Positions 11,995 to 23,688 of a stretch of DNA of 64,000 nt are shown here, piece by piece. Position numbers and translations under genes: made by a program. How positions within the stretch are numbered: the stretch's first letter is position 1; the number at the start of each line of letters is the position of its first letter. This stretch comes from Theobroma cacao (lineage: Eukaryota; Streptophyta; Magnoliopsida; Malvales; Malvaceae), in NCBI RefSeq assembly GCF_000208745.1, contig NC_030852.1, positions 25,062,747 to 25,126,746 on the forward strand, written 5' to 3'. The notes under the pieces are model-generated. The model was not told the origin of the DNA. It saw only the letters and a list, made by a program, of their open reading frames with translations, and did no database searches.

Positions 11995-12357
11995 AGTTAA
12001 AATTGAAGAAAAGAAACTAACAATGACGAACTGAAGTATCGAGAGATGAAGGAACGAAGAATAGTTGAAGAATTTGTAGAATTTTCATTCAGCTGAACTA
12101 TCTACAAGAAAGCTATTTATAATAGTTTGTTGAAAGAGTTAAGTAAAATTGTTAACCCATCAAGTAATTACAACTAACCAACTATTTACTGTTATAGTAA
12201 CTCAATAAAAGATTAAATTTTACAATAAATAAAAATAAGTCACGTGACTTTTATGTGACTTCTTTCATCAGCTTTAATCTTTGGACTTCAACAATTTCAG
12301 CCTTTCATTCATTAGACTTCAACTCTTTATATCTCTATTTACAATCAATGTATAATA
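11995..12357 (-). repeat. 5' LTR of the Copia element
   Basis: Partner of 14-376. Its inner end has lost the terminal CA (now CT) beside the primer site. Its outer end is followed by the duplicated acaat. Confidence 0.88.
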
Positions 12358-12362
12358 ACAAT

Positions 12363-15030
12363 CATTTATAGATAACTCATTTGTTAACCTTGTTGTCTTT
12401 GTTAAAAACTATTGAACCTTGTTGTCTTTGTTAAAAACTATTGAACCTTGTCTCTTTTGTTAAAATTTTGGAATCTCGTTTTTAACTACCTTCTATACAT
12501 ATTAATTTTTAACAAACAATTAAAAATTCATCCAAAACAAATCTATAATTTGTAATAAATTGTCAAAACAATCAAGAAAATGAACTAAAAATTTTTGAAC
12601 TATTCAAAAAAAATTCAAATAAGATTTTATTCTTATATTACATTCAATCAAATTCAAGTATTTTTATTGTAAATCAAATAAGTCCTTATGACTAATAGTT
12701 GATTAACTGTCATTAGTCAAAATGTCATTTATCATTTTTTATCCACATGGTATTAATGTGGCATTGACATAGAGATTAGAAAATCCAATATGATCACCCG
12801 TCATGCTAAGATAGCATATCACGTCATCATTCACTATAACATGTTAACATGTCTAGTGTCTTCTCAGTCCTCTCATTCTCCACCCCAAGAATTTAAAAAA
12901 AAAAACGATAATATTTAAATGAGTGCCAAAACAAAGTCCTTTGACCCCCAACTGAGAAAAAAAAAAAGATGACTTAATTGAATGACAACCAAAACCTTAC
13001 TTTTATGTATAGTTATAAATTATAAATATTGTACTTAGCCGTTTGTCGTTGACAAATATAATTCATGATAATGATAAAATTACCACATAACACGTAAATA
13101 ATGACGTAAGTTTCATGAAATTATCCATTATTTAATCTCTTATTTTATTTATAAAAAAATTGTTCATGGATTATTGTCTTTATTTTTTCTTAAAATTAGT
13201 GATTAGTATAATAAGATTTGAATGGTAAAAAAAGAATTAAACTTATCATATTTGAAAGAAGATAAAATCATTTTCACAGGCTTTCCCCTTCCTTCTTCTC
13301 CCTAACTTGGATTGAGATTGGGCCATTTGGCCTTCACTAATTGATTTGGGCTAAGCACTACAATCTCTCTTCCTTTCCCCAATCACCACGCCCGAAAACA
13401 ACTATCGGATCTTTGGGAAAAGTTTTGTCTGCCTTAATGTGCCTAAATTTACCAAAAAAACAAAAAAATGGGGTTTAGTGGGGGGAAGATTTGTCAAATC
13501 TCTTGAAAATGACAGCAGTGGCAAATTATTTGTCCAAACTCGTACAAGTTATTTAATTGTCTATTGAAAGAAGCATCAATCTGATTATAATATTATATAC
13601 AATTGAAAGCTTGTTAAGGCTTTTTTTTTTTATAAAAAAGAAAAAGCTTGTTAAGGCTTTAATATTTAGTTTATTTAATGTGACAAATATCATGATGATC
13701 AGTGAGATTAGCAAATTCAACAAGTTAAAAAAAACGTGTAGCCCATAAATTGTTTTCTAATGCAAATAAAATGATGCAAACAGTGGTTCTTATCCTATTA
13801 AATAAATCGGAAGCGCAAATGCATAAGACTAGTTGTTGAACAAAGTTTTTTATAAACATTATTAGGGTTCTTAATTAATCCATTCTGTCCCATCCCTCTT
13901 TAATACAAATTGGCGTTTTTCATGCCTTACTTGTACCCCAACCTATCTAATACATAGATGAAGAAGAATTTAACATGGGAAAGTCTACACTATATATAGG
14001 TATCTTTTTGCAATTCAAATGGCAGTTTTTGTTAGGGAAAAACACTTATACAGTAGTATATATCTTTGGCTCAATGTCACTTAAATTGCCTGCCACTATA
14101 CATTTTATAATGGCTATACGTTTATCACCTCTCCTAAACGCGACACAAGAGGCACAGTAATGGTTTATTGGAATATATGCCTTTGATTAAATTAGTATGA
14201 TATTAAAATTTTCTTTAGATTTAGGAAAAAGTAACACTACATAATATATATATGTAGTTAATATTTGATTAGCTTTGTCTGCCTTGTTACATGGGCTCAT
14301 TATAAACACTCAAGCATTTGTATTTGATGTATTATCATATCATGTCACTAATCAAGTGTGTTTAAAATCTTTACAAAGAAAACTAGTTATTCGGATAGCA
14401 TAGTTAATTATGTTTACTAGTAATGTATAGAACTATATGACAGTTGACATGTTTATCATATTCTACATTACGATGTGTCATTAATTTTAAATTATAAAGA
14501 TTGTTATATATAATTTAATTTGCTTTTTTTAGCTACAAGTTAATTTGTGGGAATTGAATTTTTGTAATGTTTCTCATTTTGTTCATTGCTTTAGAAATTA
14601 TCAATAAAATCACTAAGAAGGGAATGGCATATATGCACTCAAGTAATATCACAGTTCAAAATTTTAAGCCAAAACACACGAATTGTGCAAAAATTCTATT
14701 TTTGGGATCTTAAAAAAATATCTTAGCAAACTTAATAATGAATGTATATATTTTTTGCTTGAAGAGTTAGTATTGAATTTCTTGAGTTTTCCTCAAATAA
14801 AAAAAAATGTTGATACAACAAGATTAATATGGACGAGATTCATGATCATTTGCTTTAAAAATTCAAAATTGTCTCATTAAAAAAAAAATGCCATAGTCGA
14901 CACTCTTTTTCAACATTTTTATATGTTGAACACGATACGATGATCTATTAACAAGCAACACTTTGTAAACGAGGCAATCAGACAAACAACCACCTCAGGC
15001 CTCAGCAACTGGTCCTTCAATTAGTATTTG
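12363..15030. other. Intergenic, AT-rich, no gene seen
   Basis: Holds a 29-bp tandem repeat (12386-12443 plus a partial third copy) and, at about 12600-12860, a single arm of the repeat family that forms the inverted arms at 42605-43847. Low-complexity A/T runs are common. Short open frames at 13557, 13975 and 14683 have no domain or start context. The promoter of the P450 pseudogene at 15031 would lie at the right end, but I see no clear TATA box. Confidence 0.7.
12386..12466. repeat. 29-bp tandem repeat, 2.7 copies
   Basis: The unit starts AACCTTGTTGTCTTTG. Two exact copies (12386-12414 and 12415-12443) are followed by a shortened, altered third. Confidence 0.9.
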
Positions 15031-16931
15031 ATGAGCCATAACCTCGTAGCCAATATGTTCCACTATTTCTGTATCAATGTCCTTCCCTTACTCCTCTTCG
15101 TAATTTTCCTTGTCAAATGGCTCCTTGCTTCACCAAGTACTGCAAATAAAAGCCTACCACCGTCGCCACCAAAGCTGCCGATTCTTGGAAACCTCCACCA
15201 ATTGGGCCGCCACCCTCACCGCTCTTTAAGGTCAATAGCTCAACGCTATGGTCCTGATTTCATGCTGCTCTATTTTAGTAGCATACCTGCACTTATCATC
15301 TCCTCTGCAGATGCAGCCCGTACGATAATGAAAACACAAGATGTCATCTTCTCTGATAGACCCCAAACAGGCGCTGCTAAGAAACTTCTCAATCAGAACA
15401 TGTCGACTGCTAAGAAACTTCTCAATCAGGACGCCAAGTATTGGAGGCAGTTGAGAAGCATTTGCAGGCTGCAGCTCTTAAAAAACAAGAGGGTTCGAAC
15501 TTTTAAAACCGTCCGAGAAGAAGACATCTCTCTCTTCCTGGGAAAAAATAAAGATTCCTGTTTGTTGTCAGGGCCTGTTGATTTGACAGGAATGTTAATC
15601 GCTCTGATCAACGATGTGATATGGAGGGTGGCATTTGGGAGGAAGTACAGTGGGGTTGGAGTTGGGAAAAATGTTCCAGTTGATGCTTGGGGAGTTGATG
15701 AAGTTGTTGGGCACTTTCAAAATTGGGGATTTTATCCCCGTGGCTTGCTTGGATAAACCTTGTCAATGGTACACATTTTAAAACCGAGAGAGTTGCTAAA
15801 TGGTTTAATAGTTTTCTGGAGAAAGTACTTGACGAGCATATGGATGGAATCAAGAGAGAAGGAAGTGGTAATGGAAGTCTTGAAAGGGAAGACCGGAAGG
15901 ACCTTGTGGATGTTTTGCTTGAGATTCAAAAGGACATGTCTGGCTTGTCCCTTGGAAGAGATAGCATTAAAGCTGTTGTCCTGGTATGGAGTCTCTAGCA
16001 GCCTCTCCATTTTCTAACATGGAAACCGTTCTTATATTTTACTCCACACTAATGACCAACGTCTTTCCTAATTACCCTGGTGTAGTTACGTCTTTCCTAA
16101 TTACCATGATGGAGTTACACTATTGATTCTCTTATTCAGGTGAAAACAACCAGTAAAGATGGTTCTGTTAACCTTTCAAATTATACGAGTTTTTGGTCGG
16201 ATTCTTCGGTGTTGATCACTTGTTTCTTCCCTCACCCATCCCCTCCTTAAAGTGTCTCAAAGTTTTTGCAGGGCTAAATTGAGATTTTACATGATTTCGT
16301 TTAAAATTCGTTTCTTGTATGATTTGTTTTCCGGTAAACTGATACAACTGACAGAGTCCTAGAATGGGCAAGGACGGAGCTCTTGAGACACCCGAGAGTC
16401 ATAAAAATATTGCAAAATTAGGTAAGGGAAATTGGCAGTGGCAAACCAAATATAACAGAAGACGATATAAACAGAATGGATTACTTGAAGGCAGTAATCA
16501 AAGAGACTCTTCGCTTACATCCCCCACTTCCGCTACTAGTTCCTCGAGTATCAACCCAAGATGTTAATATAAAGGTCTATGACATAGAAGAACGAACACT
16601 GGTAATTGTAAATGCTTGGGCAATTGGAAGAGACCCAGTCCATTGGAATGAACCTGAGGAGTTTCGACCAGAGAGATTCTTAAACAATCCTATAGATTTC
16701 AAAGGGAATGACTTTCAATACACACCATTCGGAGATGGCCGGAGGGGTTGTCCTGGAATGGCATTTGCAATGGCTATGAATGAGATTATCTTAGTCAACC
16801 TAGTCCACAAGTTTGATTGGTCATTGCCTGGTGGAACAACAGGGGAGGATTTGGATATGACTGAGACTACAGGCATTGCCATCAATAGAAAAGTTCCTCT
16901 CCCCGCTGCTGCAACCCCAACTTCCTACTAG
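15031..16931 (+). pseudogene. CYP71-type cytochrome P450 pseudogene (cluster copy 1)
   Basis: The family are ER-anchored haem monooxygenases of specialised metabolism. Exon 1 (15031-15983) opens with a membrane anchor and the LPPSPPKLPILGN hinge. Near 15374-15432 a 33-bp in-frame tandem duplication (AKKLLNQ twice) stands where siblings have the [15 protein letters not shown] region. Around 15720-15740 two one-base insertions shift the frame. Exon 2 (about 16328-16931) has a degraded I-helix AGTDT, no clear acceptor AG, and an in-frame TAG at 16419-16421. Downstream, ETLR (ExxR) and the haem loop PFGDGRRGCPG are intact. Closest relative here is 19599-21565. The several independent lesions make it a pseudogene. 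Confidence 0.9.
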
Positions 16932-18418
16932 TGGCAGTCCAAGCTGCAGGACTGTATACCTTTAAAATAAAATCCAAGTGACATGAAATAATTAGACTGA
17001 ATTCAAATCCAGTACTAGTCGTATTTTGGGCATGGCTCATTCTAATTTCTAATTAATTGAACTGAATAAAGCATGGTGGTGCAGCTCGTGTTTATTTCTA
17101 AAGTTGTTTTTACCTTACAGGAAAAGCCTATCATCCTTTGTCATGAAACTAATGGGTTGCAATTCTTTTTTCTTTTTTTGAAAGGTAATGAGTTGCAATT
17201 CTTAATTTCATATCTTAGCTATACTAATAAAGTTTTCAATTATAAATTTACAAATTAATAAAATTCAAATGATAATTTAATTACTATGAAACATATTTAT
17301 GATGGAATTGTTTTTCCCTTCTAAGTTTGATACATGGTTGTGGTTTCAAGAAATTCCAAATTAAGGGTGGAGAAAATTAATGTTTAGTATCCCTTTTTTC
17401 AAGAGATAATCTTATAGTTGCAAAAGTTCAGAAAATTTACCTTTCTATAAAAGTTTTGACACGATATTTAAAAGTGAAAAGTATATAATTTTAAAATGAG
17501 TTAAACTATTAGTTAGTTCGTGAATTATTTAATTCAATCTCATTCTATGAATATTTAAATTTAATTTGTTATTATCTTATAGTTACTCAATAAATGAGTG
17601 AAGTCGAATTCTTGTACTACTCGGCTCAAATGATTTATGAGCTAGTCGAATTTCAATTTTTTAATATTTACATATATAAATAAAAAATAAAGATAGTAAG
17701 TGAAATCAAAGACATATAATGTCTATTTTGTTGATTTCTTAAGAAAAATTATTGCAGGAAAAGGTTTTGAATTAATTTAACAATCAATTAGTTAGTATTT
17801 AATTTAATAAAAATATTATAAATAAAGGAAAAAAATTTAATAAATCATCAAGGAAATACATATCATTCAATATATTCATTTTGGAGTTTGTTATATATAA
17901 AATAATGATAATGATGATAATACTTTTTGGCACAATATAAATTGCTGCTGAGTTCCTAAAAGAAGTTGAACTGAACCCCAGAATATAGATCGATACATCG
18001 AGTTTTCTACACTTTTTAGAGCGACATAAAGTCTATTTCATGTCATGTCCATTGTTTTTCTCCATGCTAGACTATTTTCTTTTCAGGGAACAATTGCAAT
18101 TTCCCCACTTAGTACTTTATGCCTCTAACCCTGACGGCCTCACCCTGTAGAACATTAGAGCCCTCGGAGCTTCTTTATCGACTCTTTGGGATTTCTGTAG
18201 TATAAAGCAGCTGGAAATTATAGTAGAAGTATTCTTACATGACATTAACAACTGATATCATCCCTTGACTCTAGCAACGGATGTGCTAATTAAAACTAGT
18301 TTGTGTGCACAACCAAGTAGTTTAATGTTTTTGAAACTTTACTTAACCATTGTTTTTGTTCCAGAATTTTTAGCTTTACTTTCACACTAAATGAAGTTGA
18401 TGTCTTCTTTCATTATAG
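16932..18418. other. Intergenic, with remnants of the second P450 copy's 5' end and intron
   Basis: 17947-17995 resembles the leader just upstream of the P450 gene at 19599 (shared pattern around AAGAAGTTGAACTGAA). About 18300-18418 resembles that gene's intron end. Exon 1 that should lie between them is missing, so a deletion removed it. The rest (17000-17940) is AT-rich without features. Confidence 0.55.
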
Positions 18419-19172
18419 GATACGTTTGCAGCTGGTACTGACACTACAAACACAGTCCTGGAGTGGGCAATGACAGAACTCTTAAGGCACCCAAAGATTG
18501 TGAAAGAACCGCAAAAACAGGTCAGGAAAGTTACCGGAGACAAATCAGACATATCGGAGGATGATCTGGATGAGATGCACTACTTTTTTTTTTTGAAAGA
18601 ATGAAATGCACTACTTAAAGGCTGTGAGCAAAGAGACTCTACGTTTGCATCCTCCAGTTGCATTGCTAGTTCCAAGAATATCTACTAAAAATGTCAAGAT
18701 TAAGGGCTCTGACATTGAAGGAGGAACTCAAGTTATTATCAATGCTTGGGCAATTGGAAGAGACACCAAGTCGTGGGATAAACCAGAAGAATATCTTCCA
18801 GACAGGTTCTTGGAACATTCCATAGATTTCAAAGGCCATCATTTGCAATTGATTCCATTTGGTTCTGGAAGGACGTCTTGTCCGGTCATCCTATTTGCAA
18901 TGAAAATAAATGAACTCTCCGCAAATCTTGTGCACAAGTTTGATTGGTCACTGCCTGGTGGAGCGAATGAGAAGGATTTGGACATGAGTGAAACCTTTAG
19001 CATTACCACACACAGAAAATTAATCTCCTCTAGATTATCCTACTTGTTGTCAACAATAAAGGATGAGAACCACAAGACTTTGATATCTCAAAATATCGTC
19101 ACACGTTTTTGGACGAAAGATTACGAAATTAAATCAACCAATAATATTGGAGGGTCAAAAGCACTGAAATGA
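18419..19172 (+). pseudogene. CYP71-type P450 pseudogene, exon 2 only (cluster copy 2)
   Basis: A preserved acceptor (TATAG) leads into [18 protein letters not shown], the oxygen-binding I-helix. A 31-bp insertion after DDLDEMHY shifts the frame. The rest continues from 18606 with KETLRLHPP (ExxR) and INAWAIGRD. The haem loop is PFGSGRTSCPV instead of PFGxGRRxCPG, so two loop residues besides the Cys are changed. A 3-bp deletion lies in INELSANL, and the usual C-terminus and stop are lost, so the frame runs on to 19172. No exon 1 exists. It is a tandem copy of the gene at 19599. Confidence 0.9.
18575..18616. repeat. Short poly(T) insertion with 11-bp direct repeats in P450 copy 2
   Basis: ATGCACTACTT occurs at 18575-18585 and again at 18606-18616. 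Between them are 20 bases, a T run plus GAAAGAATGAA. Read on the minus strand this is a tiny insert ending in poly(A) with a target duplication, as left by extremely truncated L1-mediated retroposition. Confidence 0.7.
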
Positions 19173-19598
19173 ACTCTAATGGAAACATGCGAAATATCAA
19201 TTCTGGAAGTCTCTCCAACTTCAGAAATATAAAAAAATCACCATGGCTATTTTGTTCCTTACTGTCACGTAACGACATTTCAACACCTTTGCAGCCTGAC
19301 AAGACGTCCACGGAACAAATTCTTGTGGTTAGAGAAATTTGTACACCAAACTAAGGCCAGTGGCAAGATCCCCACCACGGAATCAGCCTCCACAAGTGGA
19401 GTACCGGAAAACGTGGCTCATTCGCTATTTTTCGAACAGCGGAAAAATACCGACCAAATTAGAAAATGGCAGTGAAAAGGGACAATAAGGCACAGCTTAT
19501 AGATATATGTTTCTCATTCCATACAATTAATTTATAGCACGATAAATACCCTCAGTCCCCAAGAAGATGTTGAATTGAAACTCAGAAGGGAGAAAGTT

Positions 19599-21565
19599 AT
19601 GTCGAAATTTTTGCAATTTTCAGAGCAAGATGAAATCTTTTTCCTGTCATATCCCTGGTTGTTCGCCATTCTAGCCATTTTCTTCGTAGTCCTACTCAAG
19701 CATATTTTCAATCCTTCCACAAGCAACGCAAAGCTAGCATTGCCACCGTCTCCATCAAAATTTCCAATTTTCGGAAACCTCCACAATATTGGTTTGCAAC
19801 CTCATCGGTCACTCCGTGCCTTAGCTCAACGGTTTGGCCCTCTCATGCTGCTTCGCCTTGGCAGTGTGCCAGTACTTGTTGTATCCTCTTCTGATGCTGC
19901 CCGTGAGATCATGAAAACACATGATCTGACATTCGCAAACAGACCGAAATCAAGTAGCTCCCAGAAGCTTCTCTACGATTATAAAGATGTATCATCCGCA
20001 CCTTATGGTGAGTACTGGAGGCAAATGAAAAGCGCATGCGTGCTACATTTTCTAAGTAACAAAAGGGTTCAATCCTTTCGCGTTGTAAGAGAAGAAGAAA
20101 CCGCTCTCATAATTGATAAGATTAAAGAGTCTAGTTCTTCTGCTTTGCCAGTAAATCTAACTGAAATATTTGCTATGCTGACAAACAATGTTATCTGTCG
20201 AGCCTCCTTAGGAAGAAAGTACAGTGAAGGGGAAGGTGGGAAGAAGTTTAAGAAGCTTTTGTGCGAGTTTGGTGAGTTGTTGGGCGGTTTCAATGTTGGG
20301 GACTATATTCCATGGCTTGCGTGGGTAAGCCGTATCAACGGATTGGAAGCGAAAATGGAGAAAGTGGCTAAGGAGTTTGATGCTTTTCTGGAAGGAGTGG
20401 TTGACGAACACATGGACCGGTATAAGAGGGGGCATAATGATCATGACGATACCAGGCTTCAACATGAAGAGCAAAAAAGCTTTGTGGATGTTTTGCTTGA
20501 AATTCAGAGGGAAAACACGGTCGGCTTTCCCCTTGAGAGAGTTAGCGTTAAGGCTCTTATCTTGGTAATCACTTCACCCTCTTCCAAACCGCACCACCTA
20601 AAAATGGAAAAACAAAGCAAGAAACAGGGCAAAATTATATTCATTCTTGCAACTTTATTAATACTTTTTAAAGCGATGATCTTCAGTACTTCCCTCTCCT
20701 AAATTAGAAGACAGTTGTTTTCTAGTATAAAGGGCAGATAAAAGAGGTGTTACTTTAAGAAGTGTTGATTACATTCATACCTTAATTTTCTCTAGCAACT
20801 TAATCTGCTAGAACATGTTTACTTCATGACTTTCTTTAATTATGCACCAACTAGTATAATTATTTTGAAACTAACTTCATTCCTTTCTTTTTCAGTTTCA
20901 ACGTTTTAGCTTCACACTGAAATGACTTATTGAATTTTTTTTTCCCTTGATAGGATATGTTTGCCGCTGGTACTGACACTACATACACAGTCCTGGAGTG
21001 GGCAATGACAGAACTCTTGAGGCACCCAGAGATTATGAAAGAACTGCAAAAAGAGGTCAGGCAAGTTTGCGGTGACGAAACGTACGTATCGGAGGATGAT
21101 CTGGATAAGATGCACTACTTAAAAGCTGTGATAAAAGAGTCTCTTCGTTTACATCCTCCAATTCCATTGCTAGTTCCAAGAATATCTACAGAAGATGTCA
21201 AGATCAAGGGCTATGACATTGCTCGAGGAACTCAAGTTATTATCAATGCTTGGGCAATCGGAAGAGACCCCCTGTCGTGGGCGAAACCAGAAGAATTCCT
21301 TCCGGAGAGGTTCTTGAACAATTCCATAGATTTCAAAGGACATGACTTTGAATTGATTCCATTTGGATCTGGAAGGAGGATTTGTCCAGGTATCCTATTT
21401 GCAATGAAAATAAATGAGCTCTTCCTAGCGAATCTGGTGCACAAGTTTGACTGGTCATTGCCTGGTGGAGCAAAGGAGGAGGATTTAGACATGGGTGAAT
21501 CCTTTGGCCTTACCACTCACCGAAGATATCCTCTTATAGCTATTGCAAACCCATCTTCTTTCTAG
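19599..21565 (+). CDS. CYP71-type cytochrome P450, probably CYP71A-like (cluster copy 3)
   Basis: Two exons, 19599-20564 and 20954-21565 (GT at 20565, TAG before GATATG), encode 525 residues, normal for CYP71. Seen: N-terminal membrane anchor (about 15-33), hinge [12 protein letters not shown] (49-60), I-helix AGTDTT (327-332), ExxR as ESLR (384-387), PERF (439-442), and haem loop [11 protein letters not shown] with Cys466. It should be an ER monooxygenase using NADPH and P450 reductase; the substrate cannot be read from sequence. I chose the ATG at 19599 because the upstream ATG at 19566 stops after three codons and the frame upstream of 19599 has no ATG. Copies 1 and 2 are its decayed neighbours. 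The CYP71A assignment is an inference from overall sequence feel. Confidence 0.93.
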
Positions 21566-21705
21566 CGGAAAGGTATTCTTTGTTTACTTCTTATTTGTTG
21601 AAAATAGGCCTTGAAGCAGGCTATTTGCTTATCTTAAGTTGAACGGCTGCGCTTTTCCTTGAAGCAGATTTTTATCTCCTGCCTTTTGCGTTTCGAAATA
21701 ATGTA

Positions 21706-22318
21706 GGGTTTGGTATTAGGAGCACGTTCTTGTAGTATACTTAATTAAATTATATTACAATATTTATTTTATAATAAATTACTATAATATAAAATTATAA
21801 TATAATTAAATTATAGTCAATAGATGTAATAAGATTATAATCTAAAATTAATGCAATCAGTTTGCATTGCATTCTATAATTTTATTAAACTTATTTTTAC
21901 CTTTTTAACTTCGTTATTTTATTAAAAACATTTTGCAATATTATAATTTATTTTTTATATTGATTTCGAGGGATATCTATTTATTACTCTAGCCATTCTT
22001 TGTTGGAAGGTTGATGGTGATTGTCAATAAAATTTATATTATCTTTTAAAAAAAAAATTTTAATAAAATATATAAGATTATAATAAAAAATAAAAATAAA
22101 ATATATGACATTAAAAATATATTTAAGAGATGATATTGTATTAAAAAATAATAATAAAAAAATACAAGTATATTAAACTTTCATTTTAATAAATAGGGAT
22201 AATCTAAAAAATTAGCATTACATTCACAGTAAAATACTTGTAAATCAAATATTGCAATGTTATTTTTTTTACAATTACATTATCTATAATTATATTACAT
22301 TATAGAATACCAAATGTC
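21706..22318. mobile_element. MITE-like element
   Basis: The left end reads GGGTTTGGTATT. The right end reads AATACCAAATGTC, its approximate inverted complement. The inside is extremely AT-rich with many short palindromes and no coding. No clear target duplication was found, so the ends are approximate. Confidence 0.45.
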
Positions 22319-22649
22319 ACTTAAATACTTAACGTGAATACTTGTTATCCAAAGTGAAAAAGAAAAACACGGATTCACACACACACACATGTATTGATTC
22401 AAGACTTGCACAAATGACATGACGCTTATTCATTGGTCACAAATCCTATAGATATCTTATTAATGTTAATTCTAATTAACACAACCACTTGTTATTTTAC
22501 AATGAATTTTCATCTTTCAGTTTTTTTTTTTAATTCATTTATGTATCATAAAATTAGGTGTAGATATGAGTATGGCGGAGTGATAGTGTTAATGTTAATT
22601 TAAGAGTTATTAAGGGTTTAATGTTCAAATATTCTTTTTATCTTGGTAT

Positions 22650-22930
22650 AATATCTAAAAAAGTCTTTAAATTATTCACAAAAATTCAAATAACTTATAA
22701 TTCTTTTATTGTACGATCAAGTTTTTATACTTTTATTTTAAGCTAAATAAGACATTTTACGTCAACATTACATGAATATAAAATAACAAGTGACATTTTA
22801 ATTAATTATGATTAATAATAATTAATAAACTATTAATTATAAAAACTTATTTAATTCAAAATAAAAATATAAAAACTTAATTAATTAAATATAATAAAAT
22901 TAAAAACTTTATTTAAATTTTTTTTAAAAT
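22650..22930. repeat. Fold-back repeat related to the long-TIR element at 42605
   Basis: A stretch near 22720-22760 (AAGTTTTTATACTTTTATTT) is the approximate inverted complement of 22850-22890. The loop includes a TACGTCAACATTACATGAA-type block. The same words occur in the arms at 42605-43847. Ends are approximate. Confidence 0.5.
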
Positions 22931-23352
22931 GTTGTGAAAATTTTTTGAGTATTAAATTTTTTGAGTATTTTGTTTGACTTACAAATGAGCGTAGTGAAGG
23001 AGAAAAGTAATGACAACTCGATTTGGCTGATGAGCTATCTACCCTTCTTTAAAAAAATTGGAGTCTAAGTTTCAACTCTCCACTGTCATCTCATACTATA
23101 AAAAAAAAAAAAAGTAAAGAAATCAAATCAAAAGCAGTAACTGACAGGTATATGGAGCTGTTGGCTATTGGCTAAAACATTGACTTGAAGATCCCATTAT
23201 TTTCGTTCTGTCTTAATCCTGGACGGTAATCTCTTGTCGCCATGGAATTACCACCAATAGTTAAAATGGAGGCCCACTCCACAACTTGAGTGGACGGAGT
23301 TAAATTAGTACTTGTAATGAAAGCAACGATTCGGCGAGGGCTGCCAATGAAT

Positions 23353-23688
23353 TTTTTTTTTTTTTAATGTGTTTTTATCAATCTTGGTAGTTCATATGTT
23401 ATTTCAAGTCTTTTACTTGATGCAATAGATTTTTCATGATATATTGATGTGGCCCGATCATTGAAAAGTTGTACACTCACAAAAGATGGCACAGAAAGTC
23501 ATGGTCGATGTGAAATATGAATCCAAATCCTAGACTAAAAACAAAAGAAGCAAACATACATGTTCCTAAGCAAAAAGATGAGCAAGCAGTGCAATGATAA
23601 CAGTGACTCAGGCATAAGAATGATGCAAAAGCCCTGGCACAAACCAAGCACATAGAAGCAACCAAAGAGTGTTTTAGGTCCTTGGCGG
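23353..23688 (-). mobile_element. Retroposed insert with poly(A) tail
   Basis: TGCCAATGAAT flanks it on both sides (23342-23352 and 23689-23699), an 11-bp target duplication. On the minus strand the 336-bp insert ends in a run of about 12 As, the mark of L1-type retroposition of an RNA. I do not recognise the source. It has no long frame beyond 62 codons. The 5' end shares TGTTTTAGGTCCTT with the flank at 23699-23712, so a small tandem duplication is also present. Confidence 0.6.

Larger units (their letters stand above)
14..12357 (-). mobile_element. Degenerate Ty1/Copia LTR retrotransposon with three nested solo LTRs
   Basis: Two matching LTRs (14-376 and 11995-12357) face the same way and are flanked by the same 5-bp duplication, acaat (9-13 and 12358-12362). 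Read on the minus strand the order is 5' LTR, initiator-Met tRNA primer site, gag, protease, integrase, RT, RNase H, polypurine tract, 3' LTR. Integrase before RT is diagnostic of Copia. Three insertions, each with its own 5-bp duplication, break it. Removing them leaves about 5.5 kb, a normal Copia length. All coding parts carry stops or frameshifts, so the copy is dead. Confidence 0.93.
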
